Source: CAVPDA01 sp963702495 (lineage in GTDB: Bacteria > Pseudomonadota > Gammaproteobacteria > Burkholderiales > Rhodocyclaceae). Taken from it: DNA of 64,000 nucleotides. Below are positions 36,544 through 44,392 of the stretch, one piece after another; the stretch's first letter is position 1, and every line of letters begins with the position of its first letter. The position numbers and the translations under genes were made by a program. The notes beneath the pieces are model-generated. The model had not been told where the DNA came from. It saw nothing but the letters and a program-made list of their open reading frames with translations, and did no database searches. The DNA is taken from positions 124,001 to 188,000 of the forward strand of contig CAVPDA010000018.1 in NCBI GenBank assembly GCA_963702495.1, given 5' to 3'.

Positions 36544-37113
36544 ATGGATAGCAATCTCTTTTGGGGAATCGCGCTCACCCTGGCAGTCCTCGGCGTCTGC
36601 GGGGCGTGGTTCTACTGGTGCGGCTACGCCGACAGGACGAGGCAGCTGCGTGCCTTTGCCAAGCGCACCTTCCTCTACGCGGGGGTGGGATTCCTGGTCG
36701 GGTTGGCCATCCTGAGCTCAGACCTGGGAACGGCCCCCATGGGCGTCATCGCCTTCACCGCATGCTGCGGCTTGCTGGTCTATGCGGCCGGCTGGGCGGT
36801 GATTGCTTCGGACGACCAGTCGCTTGTTCTGCTGAACCTCACGGGACGTGCCCTGCTGCTGACCGACCCCGCGCTCGCGCCGTTCTATAACCTGCCCGCC
36901 CCGCAGCAAGAGCCGGCCACCGAGCTGCCGCCGATCCTGCCGCGCACCTGCTACATCGTGAGTCCGGAACTCGGGCGTCTCGGTGCGCAGGCCGGCCGAA
37001 CGGACGTGTTCACCGTGAACGCAGCCACCTCGACCGATTTCGGTGACTCCGGATTGCTGGTCCGACGCTTGGTTCGAGCCGTACCCGCCGCGGCACTTGA
37101 GGAACACTCCTGA
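36544..37113 (+). CDS. Small membrane protein of unknown function
   Basis: A 189-residue protein with three hydrophobic helices (FWGIALTLAVLGVCGAWFYW, FLYAGVGFLVGLAIL, GVIAFTACCGLLVYAAGWAV) and a soluble C-terminal tail. I do not recognise the family. ATG 36544 has no good Shine-Dalgarno. The frame is open upstream to 36400, where the sequence is arginine-rich and unlikely to be translated. Lies at the edge of the accessory, repeat-bearing region. Confidence 0.6.
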   Translation: MDSNLFWGIALTLAVLGVCGAWFYWCGYADRTRQLRAFAKRTFLYAGVGFLVGLAILSSDLGTAPMGVIAFTACCGLLVYAAGWAVIASDDQSLVLLNLTGRALLLTDPALAPFYNLPAPQQEPATELPPILPRTCYIVSPELGRLGAQAGRTDVFTVNAATSTDFGDSGLLVRRLVRAVPAAALEEHS

Positions 37114-37139
37114 GGCAGTGTTCCTCGCTATTGCGTGTT

Positions 37140-37457
37140 GAACGTCCGCTCGGCGAGGGAAATCCGGCCGCTCCGGGTGCAAACGTGGCAGCGGACTTGA
37201 TGCTCCAAAGCGATCAGCTGCAATAGCTTCGTGGCCAATCTGCGGCATTTCGCCGCGCAATCGGGAACGTCGGCTATCAGGGATACTCCTGACGTTTGTT
37301 TCGGCGACTTCAGTGGCCCGCCAACGTCGGCTCTTGGCCGGACTGCGACATCCAAGATTACGCCGGTAAACCGACGTTGGCAAAATCGGCGGGACGGTTC
37401 AGCGGCTGCTTTACGGCAACGATCCCCGAAGGCAGCCCCCGGCCAGGAGTAGTCATA
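37140..37457. repeat. Dispersed intergenic repeat, family 2, copy A
   Basis: The core at 37266-37348 matches by eye the reverse complement of 43876-43961: both read through ACTCCTGACGTT, GTTTCGG and GGCCGGAC. Similarity extends to about 37457 (CCCCGGCCA block). The left part, 37140-37265, matches copy B only weakly. No gene is visible from 37114 to 37799 other than this repeat. Confidence 0.65.
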
Positions 37458-37799
37458 TCGTCAAAGTGCCGATAGCGGACATTGGGCGCTGAGTCCTACA
37501 GAGACCCGTCAGGTGTTGCTCGGCGGGATCGTGGGCCTCGTAGCGGTCTTAAGAAGCACGCGCGTGGATGATCGCTGAGGACGTTACGGGCGGCTTGCGG
37601 CGGCGCCGACTTTGCGGGCGCGGTCGGCCCGGGCTCGGTGCATTGATAACCGTCATGGTGGACCGCCGGCGGCCGAGGTATGGTGATTTGCATGGGTCGC
37701 GCACAACGAGTGCGGCGTGTCGGGGGACCGGCGTGCACGACACGGTCCCCGCGCGCTGGAGCGCGGTTGGGTCGAACCGATGTATCGACGGAGGCGGAC

Positions 37800-38737
37800 A
37801 TGAACTCGAAGCACCGTGTGAGAGGGGATGTCGCGATTGCCGTGCTGGCCATTGCGGGGTTGTGGTGCGGATGCGCCGCGGCCGCCGATTCGGTCCAGCC
37901 CGCAGGGGGGGCACCGCAGCCCGCACTGGGTGCGGCGCCGCGCTGCCCGCAGGGGTCGTCGCGGGTACGACCGGCTCGCGCACCGTGCTCGTCGACGGCA
38001 GTAACCGCGCCTTCCTGCTGCACGTCCCCGCCGGCTACGACAAGGACAAACCCACGCCGCTCGTGCTGAGCTTTCATGGGTTCATGAGCAACCCGGAAAC
38101 GCAAAATGCGGCGAGCGGATTTGCCGCGATGAGCGACCGCGAGGGCTTCATCCTCGCCACTCCCGACGGCGGCATCGGCTGGCGTTTCGCGCAATCGGCG
38201 CGCGACGCGAACACTGCCTTCGTGCGCGAGCTCGTCGCCAACCTGCGCGCGGACCTGTGCGTGCACCCCAAACGTATTTATGCAGCAGGCAAGTCGCAGG
38301 GCGGATTCATGAGCAGCTGGCTGGGCTGCAACGCCCCTGACCTGTTCGCCGCGATCGCGCCCGTCTCGGGGATCTACGAGCCCCCGGCCGGGTGCGCACC
38401 AATCCCGATCATCGAGTTCCACGGCAGCGCCGATTCGATGGTGCCCTTCGGCGGCGGGCACATTCTGGTCCTGGGTAACTTCCCCGGCGCCGTTGCCGTG
38501 ATGGACGAGTGGGCGCGCGTGAACGGATGCAGCGGCGCACCGCAGATCGAGCAAGTCACGCCGCACGTACGCCGCGCGACCTACCAAGGCTGCAAGGCGG
38601 CTACCGTCCAGTACCTCACGGACGCCGGCCACACCTGGCCCGGGAGTCCGGTCAGGGAGGGCGACAAGACCACCCCCGCCGACCTGCCGGCGTCTCAGCT
38701 GATCTGGGAATTCTTCAAGGCGAACCCCAAGCCTTGA
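37800..38737 (+). pseudogene. Exported esterase / PHB-depolymerase-like hydrolase, frame broken
   Basis: A LpqC-type alpha/beta hydrolase (PHB depolymerase / feruloyl esterase family). ATG 37800 begins a signal peptide (IAVLAIAGLWCGCAAAAD). The catalytic part is in a different frame: LVLSFHGFMSNP, the nucleophile box AGKSQGGFMSS, EFHGSADSMVPFGGG with the Asp, and DAGHTWPG with the His, ending at TGA 38737. The switch falls within about 37905-37950, next to a run of seven G at 37905-37911. The span is 3n+2, i.e. one base missing. It may be a homopolymer error; with it corrected, the protein would be about 312 residues. Confidence 0.7.
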
Positions 38738-38975
38738 CGTTCTGACGGGCGGCCCCGCGAGGCCCTGGCCGTGAAGATACTCGCCGAGGTCGGCTCGTCT
38801 AGATGTGCCCCGACGTGCCTGTTGCCGCGTGCGGCGGGCGTCGTGGCGGCGCCGATAAACGGCGAAGGCCGACCCTATGGTCGCGGGCTCACGAGCGTCC
38901 GCTTCGCCGCCTCGCCAAGGGCTGCTTGGGGTCGCTTGCATAGGGGTCGGGGTCTGCCGTACGAGCCGCAAGAAG

Positions 38976-39066
38976 CGGTCGCTCATGTGCGGCAGCCGGG
39001 TCAATGTCCGGTCATGCATCTGAAGCGGACGGAGTTGACCAAGACCCGGGTGTCGGCTGGCCGAGA
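38976..39066. repeat. Dispersed intergenic repeat, family 2, copy C (partial)
   Basis: Reads GCTCATGTGCGGCAGCCGGG then GTCAATGTCCG; it corresponds to the left part of the reverse-complemented copy B (GTTCATGAGCGGCAGCCGGG, then CCAACGTCCG). About 26 of 30 bases agree there, by eye. The rest of 38738-39349 shows no gene. Confidence 0.55.
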
Positions 39067-39349
39067 AGCAGGAATCCGCGGCTGCCCCGATGGACTTGGT
39101 TTGGTGGCTCCAAGCACCGGAGACCTGCTTCCCCTCAACGTCCGGTAGACCCAAAGTACCGGTCCCATGGCACCCCGAAGTCGCGTGGGACGAGGCATGC
39201 TCAGCCCCGCCCTCCCTAGAGCTTCCCCGCATCAGGCATTCCACACGGTACTCGGACTGTTGCTCGGAGAATTGACATTACCTCCCTTCCGACACGCGAG
39301 CCCCATAGTTGTGAACGCAAAGGGCGCGTATGGTCGTGTCCTCAGGGAT

Positions 39350-40240
39350 TCAGTCGCGCATCGACTCCAATACGCCGTTCTCAGCGAGCAATGGCCCTAG
39401 CGTGCCGATGATGTCCCATCCTCCCGTCTCGCCCTTGGGCCCGCAATGTAGTAGCGGCCATGGAGTCCAGTCAGCAAGAAACGCAATCATCCGGCTCTCT
39501 GGCGGCTTCTCCGGAAGTGGCTGTGGGAGGATTCGGTTTGCGACTTCCTTGAAGTTACGGTACTCGGCGGATTGTGCAGGGCATAGCAGGAGCAGGCGGT
39601 TGGGTCGATTCAGCGACACCAGTTTTTCGAGCTCCCAATTGAATCCTCCTGCGCTAGAAGGCAACCTTGCCCAAACCACGGTCAGCACAGCGTCGTGAAT
39701 CCAGCGGTCAATCGTCTCCTTCCATTGACTGTCTGCAACGCGAAGCCGCGATGCTCCAAAGCCGGGCAACTCCGCTACCGGCGGTTCGAGTGCCACAAAT
39801 GGCCCAATTCGGTTCATCGCCGCGGCAAACCCCATCTGCATCTCGTCCGGAGTGAGAAATCCGAAGTGGTCGTGCAGCAACTCTCGTGAATTGATCAGAT
39901 AGTCGGCGACACCACGCGGATCCGAAGCAAAGGCGCGCAGAAAGACGACCGGCGGTCTGTGGTCTGTCTCAAACGCTTCCTTTGCCGTGCGCAGGCCCAT
40001 GCGCCGTCCACGGGTCAGCAGTTCGAGCCCGCCGACGATCGACGCACAAGCCGCGACTGCCCACAGAGTACCGTTGGACGGGTCAGTCAGCGAGACAGCC
40101 AGCGCTACTGCAAATCCGAGACTTGCCAGCACCGTGCCCCAAGTGCGTTGGTTGCGACCGCGGGAGCTGAACGCGACACCGCGCCACACGGCGGGACCGA
40201 GCTTACGATTAGCGTGGCTCAAGCTATCAAGGTTCCTCAA
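39350..40240 (-). CDS. Two-helix membrane protein with TIR-like domain
   Basis: A 296-residue protein: two transmembrane helices at about residues 33-52 and 58-76 (WGTVLASLGFAVALAV; LWAVAACASIVGGLELL), then a cytosolic Rossmann-like domain. The domain shows the strand order of TIR-like proteins: PPVVFLRAFASD, then GPFVALEPP, a DAVLTVVWA strand, GFNWELEKL with a candidate Glu, and NRLLLLCP. I recall a widespread, uncharacterised family of membrane TIR-like proteins of this shape; the assignment is inference. Its start overlaps the stop of the 135-residue gene by 4 bases. Possible immune or signalling effector. Confidence 0.6.
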   Translation of the reverse strand: MRNLDSLSHANRKLGPAVWRGVAFSSRGRNQRTWGTVLASLGFAVALAVSLTDPSNGTLWAVAACASIVGGLELLTRGRRMGLRTAKEAFETDHRPPVVFLRAFASDPRGVADYLINSRELLHDHFGFLTPDEMQMGFAAAMNRIGPFVALEPPVAELPGFGASRLRVADSQWKETIDRWIHDAVLTVVWARLPSSAGGFNWELEKLVSLNRPNRLLLLCPAQSAEYRNFKEVANRILPQPLPEKPPESRMIAFLADWTPWPLLHCGPKGETGGWDIIGTLGPLLAENGVLESMRD

Positions 40241-40644
40241 GAGTGCCGAGTTCTCCCCCGTTTTCGCGCGGCCTCGGCTCGCCGCTCGTGCTCATCGATC
40301 CAGTTCTCGGTAAGCCGATCTAGCTCGTCCAATTGCTCCTGAGAAGAGGCGGGTGGGGCGAATTCCATCTCGAGCCATCCGATCAGATGCGTTTCGATCA
40401 GCTCGAGCGGAAACTCTGGGCAGCCCGCGTGAATGCGTTGCACGGACTCGGTAATCGAAAGCCGTTTCCCATCTTCCCAGATGATCTTGCGATTCTTGGC
40501 GTTGACATCGACCTTCTCTAGCAACATCCACACAGCATCCAACACTTCACTGGAAAGCTCCCCTTCGGCAGAGTCCATCGAGCCGGCAAGGCCTTCGAGG
40601 AAAGGATCGTCCTCGAAGGGATGTTTGTCATGCTGCTTGCCCAT
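40237..40644 (-). CDS. Small acidic partner of the TIR-like gene
   Basis: A 135-residue acidic, mostly helical protein (FEDDPFLEGLAGSMDSAEGE, then a KDVDVNAKNRKIIWEDGK-like core, ending in a helix with basic tail). I do not recognise it. It precedes and overlaps the TIR-like gene by 4 bases (ATGA), so they form a translationally coupled pair. The start is ATG 40644 or TTG 40647, both with weak ribosome sites. Low third-position GC compared with neighbours would support transfer; this was judged by eye only. Confidence 0.6.
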   Translation of the reverse strand: MGKQHDKHPFEDDPFLEGLAGSMDSAEGELSSEVLDAVWMLLEKVDVNAKNRKIIWEDGKRLSITESVQRIHAGCPEFPLELIETHLIGWLEMEFAPPASSQEQLDELDRLTENWIDEHERRAEAARKRGRTRHS

Positions 40645-40667
40645 CAAGTAAGCATAGCACTGCTGGG

Positions 40668-40997
40668 TCAGCGCCCGCGCGCCAGTTTCATCTTCAGGCG
40701 ACTGTGCTCAATGCCCAAGGCGATCCATTCTGCGCTCAGGGCCTTGAAGCGCTTGTAGTTGGCGATCTGGCGGCGCACATCGCGCAGGCTCTCGCGTGCA
40801 ATGTATTCGGTGCGGCTCTTCATCTCCCGTGTATAGCTGAGCTGGTAGTAGGCCCCGCTTTGGCTCTCGGGATCTTTGTACTGGCGCGTTAGCGAGCCCG
40901 GCCGCATCTCATCGATTGCCGCCAGTTCTGCCTTGATCCTGTCAATGCGCTTTTGGATCTGCGCGAGTCGTTTTGTTGTCACACGGATAGCATACAC
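40668..40997 (-). CDS. DUF6788-like protein beside the transposase
   Basis: A 109-residue, basic, helical protein; RPGSLTRQYKDPES and GAYYQLSYTREMKSRTEYI match the DUF6788 family, which commonly sits beside transposases. The family's usual cysteines in the middle are missing here. Divergent from the transposase gene, with a short palindrome between. The start is GTG 40997 or GTG 40982; the palindrome covers the first, so the second is plausible. Confidence 0.65.
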   Translation of the reverse strand: MYAIRVTTKRLAQIQKRIDRIKAELAAIDEMRPGSLTRQYKDPESQSGAYYQLSYTREMKSRTEYIARESLRDVRRQIANYKRFKALSAEWIALGIEHSRLKMKLARGR

Positions 40998-41003
40998 ATG
41001 CTA
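40988..41003. promoter_or_regulatory. 16-bp palindrome between divergent element genes
   Basis: TAGCAT-ACAC-ATGCTA: two perfect 6-bp arms. It lies where both divergent genes of the transposon begin, and a TATACCAT/TTGACA-like stretch follows, so it may be the operator through which one product limits the other. Confidence 0.45.
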
Positions 41004-41036
41004 TACCATATTGACAACTACCGACGGGAGGAGGCG

Positions 41037-42437
41037 ATGTCGCTGTGGATGGCCTGGTGGGACGCAATTCGGTTGCTGCGCCCGGCGTTCTCGCGCCTGC
41101 GCAGCTTCATGTGGTTCGCCACGGCCGTGGCAGGCTTGACGGTGCGCACCGAGCTGCTGGGGGTGACCAGCATCGTGCGGGCGCTGAAGCTAACGCCTCG
41201 CTTCTACAACAAGCTGCTCGATAGCTTTCATAGCAGCGCCGTGCAGCTCGATCGGCTCTCGGCGCTGTGGACACAGGCGGTGCTGCACTTGTTGCCTGAG
41301 CCGCTGCGCATCAACGGCCGGCGCGTCCTGGTCGGCGACGGCATCAAGGCACCCAAGTGCGGCAAGAAGATGCCCGGCGTGAAGCTGCTGCATCAACAGT
41401 CAGAGTCGAACACCAAACCGGAATACATCATGGGGCATTCGTTGCAGGCGGTGAGCGTGCTGGTACAGGCCGCTCAGAGTGTCTTCGCGCTACCGCTGGC
41501 CGTACGCATCCACGAAGGTCTGGTGTGGACCAATCGCGATCGGCGTACCCTGCTGGACAAAATGCTCGCGCTGCTCGGGATCATCGCGATCCAGGATCCG
41601 TTCTACTTCGTGGCCGACGCGTACTACGCGGCCCGCAAAATCGTCAACGGTTTGCTCGATCAGAACAACCACCTGGTCACCCGGGTGAAATCCAATGCAG
41701 TCGCCTATGCGCCGTACTTGCAGCCGGGCCCGCGCAAAAGAGGCCGGCCCCGGCTCTACGGCACGAAGCTCAAGCTCAAATCACTGCTGAACGACCCGCA
41801 GTCCATGCAATCGGCCGCGAGCCCCGTCTACGGCGAGCACAACGTCACGATCGAGTATCGGCTCAGCGATCTACTGTGGCGTCCGGCCGGCCGGCTGGTG
41901 CGCTTCGTGGCGGTCATTCATCCTTCCCGAGGCTCCTGCCTGTTGATGTGCACGGACACCTCCTTGAGCGCCATCGAGATCATTCGCCTCTACGGGCTGC
42001 GCTTCAAGATCGAACACAGCTTCAAACAGGCTGTACGTCTGATCGGTGCGTTCGCCTACCATTTCTGGATGCAAGACATGAAGCCGCTTCGCCGCCGCAA
42101 CGGTAATCAACATCTTCATCGCGAGTCGCTCGACTACCGCAACGCCATCAAGCGCAAGATCCACGCCTATCATGTGTTCATCCAGGCCGGCGTCGTCTGT
42201 CAGGGATTGCTTCAGTACCTGGCAGTCGCCTTTCCCAAGTCCGTCTGGAACTGCTTCGGCTCTTGGCTGCGAACTATTCGCCCCGGCATCCCTCCATCTG
42301 AGTTCGTTGTCGCCAATGCGCTACGCCAGAGCTTGCCCGAATTTCTCTTGAATGCCGTCCAATGCAATTTCCTCGCGAAATTCATCGTCGAAAGGCAAGA
42401 CCCCGGTAACGTAGAGATGTTCCGATTGGCCTCATGA
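41037..42437 (+). mobile_element. IS4-like DDE transposase
   Basis: A 466-residue transposase. Acidic triad candidates: VLVGDGIKAP, FYFVADAYYAA, and the Glu in YGLRFKIEHSFKQ, which fits the Y-(2)-R-(3)-E signature of IS4-type transposases. ATG 41037 follows GGAGGAGG. It is undisturbed from end to end, unlike the elements just to the right. The terminal inverted repeats were not resolved by eye. With the DUF6788 gene it probably forms one element, about 40650-42440. Confidence 0.78.
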
Positions 42438-42602
42438 GGTCAGTCCCGGGGACAAACTCGGGACTCTTGAGAAGGTTCCTAATCCCGAATTCATCATCGC
42501 GAGCCCGAATATTGCACCTCGATGTCATAAAAGGGGTCGGCGCAACCGTGCCAAGCCACATAGAATCTGGTTGTCGAAGCCGATTCAGCGGAGACTGCGC
42601 CG

Positions 42603-43431
42603 ATGCCAAATTGTACCGCGCTGTCGCAGCTGTTTCCGAGCCTGGGACGGCGCAAGATCGACGTTCGATTCGACGGCGGCGATGTGAGCTTCGATGCTGG
42701 CGTGTTGCTGCTGCGCCAGGTCGACCGCAAGCTGGGCCTGTTGAAGGCCGTGGCCCAGGTGCTGCCTGATCCGGCGCAATCCCTTCCTGATCACCCACAC
42801 CACGGAGCAGTTGCTGCGCCAGCGCGTGTTCGGGCTGTGCCAGGGCTGCGAGGATCTGAACGACCACGACCGGCTGCGCCAGGATCTGGCGCTGCAAACG
42901 GCACTGGAGAAGAAGCACGAAGCGGCCTCCAGCCCGACGCTGTGCCGCTTCGAGAACCGCGCCGACTGGGCGGCGGCGCTGGCCAGCACCCACCGCATCC
43001 TGATCGACCAGTTCATCGCCTGCTTCGATCGGACGCCTGAGGAGCTGGTGTTCGACTTCGACGCCACCGACGATCCCGTGCACGGCCAGCAGGAACGCCG
43101 GCACTTCAGCGGCTACCACGACCACTACGACCACTACTGCTTCCTGCCGCTGTACGTGTTCTGCGCCGAGCAGCTGCTGGTGGCCTACCTGCGTCCGGCC
43201 AAGCGCGACGCGGCGCTGCACGCGGCGGCGATCCTCAAGCTGCTGGTCAAACGGCTGCGCCAGGCCCTGGCCCGGGGTGAGGATCATCTTCCGGGGGATA
43301 GCGGTTTCTGCCGCCCGCTGCTGCTGTCCGGGTGCGAGCGCAATCACGTCCATTACGTGGTCGGGGGGATGGCCAGGAACGCGCGCCTGCTCGCCCACTC
43401 CGCAGCACTGCGACAGACTTGCCGTTCGTGA
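42603..43431 (+). pseudogene. IS1380-family transposase, frame broken and truncated
   Basis: The N-terminal part from ATG 42603 (FDGGDVSFDAGVLLLRQVDR) is typical of IS1380. The frame shifts near 42770-42776, after VLPDP; the next frame continues RRNPFLITHTTEQLLRQRVFG, GCEDLNDHDRLRQDLALQ and the DDE residue in ELVFDFDATDDPVHGQQ. The sequence stops at 43431, after RNARLLAHSA, well short of a full-length element. It is dead on both counts. Confidence 0.75.
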
Positions 43432-43504
43432 ATGAATTGTTTTGCTGCATCGACAGCGTTGCACGATGTGCTCAAGCGTCTTGCCGACGGGCAGGTGCGA
43501 CTGT

Positions 43505-43745
43505 GTCTCCCCGAGCGCCGGCAGCGCACGACATCGACGTCATCACCGAGCAGGTGCGTCGCCGGGTGCTGCGCTGGTTCGCCCGCTGCGACTTGCTTGA
43601 CCGTGACGATGCTCGAGGCAGGCTCACCTGAGCCAGCGTCGGCTTTGCGCGCGAGGCCTCGGTGCGCTTCGCCGGCCCCGACCGGGCCGGGCTGGCGCGC
43701 CTGCTGGCGAATGGCGTTCGCCTAATGAACGACAGCTCGATCAAC
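43505..43745 (+). pseudogene. IS91-like transposase remnant
   Basis: One frame reads HDIDVITEQVRRRVLRWFAR then CDLLDRDDAR, an in-frame TGA at 43629-43631, then ASVRFAGPDRAGLARLLA. These two blocks match consecutive parts of IS91-type transposases (RRRVLRxF...LLDRDDA, then DxSVRI...DRAGLERLL), so the segment is a decayed scrap with an internal deletion and a stop. It abuts the IS1380 remnant. Confidence 0.6.
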
Positions 43746-43775
43746 CTTTGCAGACGCTCGCGAATCCCGGGTCAA

Positions 43776-44075
43776 TGACAGCAAATGGCCGGGAGCCGCG
43801 GTTCCGAATATTTCCCGAAAGCCGCCGATGGAAAATTTGGGAACGGCGAAGGTCGGCTTTCTGGCACTACCCGGAAGGGCAGCGTCCGGCCAGGATCCGA
43901 CATTGGCGACCGCCGAAATACCCCGAAACGAACGTCAGGAGTACCCCAGACAGTGGACGTTCGCGAGTGCACGGTCTAATCCCCCTCGGCAATAGGCGGC
44001 ACCAGCCTCTTAGCCAATTCCGTCGCTCTAAGCGCCGGACGTTGGCCCGGCTGCCGCTCATGAACGGCATCTTTT
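43776..44075 (-). repeat. Dispersed intergenic repeat, family 2, copy B
   Basis: Inverted relative to copies A and C. The reverse complement begins GTTCATGAGCGGCAGCCGGG near 44065 and runs through ACTCCTGACGTTCGTTTCGG near 43935 to about 43776. It is the most complete of three copies in this window. No gene is visible from 43746 to 44392 besides this. Confidence 0.65.
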
Positions 44076-44392
44076 CACAGCTCACTCTGCAGCGCCCCAG
44101 ACCGGCCGGTCGACTTCGGTGTCAGCGCTCGTCAGTTTCCTGGCGTTGAGCAGTTAGCCGGGAACGTCAGCGGTCCAGTAGGTGATCGGCCATTGCTGCA
44201 CCGCGAGTACTGCCAGTGGGCCTTGGCCTACCTTCGACGAGTGTCTGTCTCTCAGTAGCAACTCGTGATTCGGTCCAGGTACATCCGGCAGTTGCGAATT
44301 CCCCCTGATCCCAACGCCTCGGTGTTCGTGGATCTGGATTGCCTTCGAGATGCCGATTCGCATGATGAACGGTCCGCACGGATGCCCGGGGA

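Noticed and set aside
38765..38797. Third copy of repeat family 1
   Set aside because: Only about 20 of 27 bases agree with copy 1 by eye and no hairpin follows, which may be chance.
37496..39244. 582-codon minus-strand open frame over the esterase
   Set aside because: Low-complexity shadow; the plus-strand esterase has a clear nucleophile box and Asp/His motifs.
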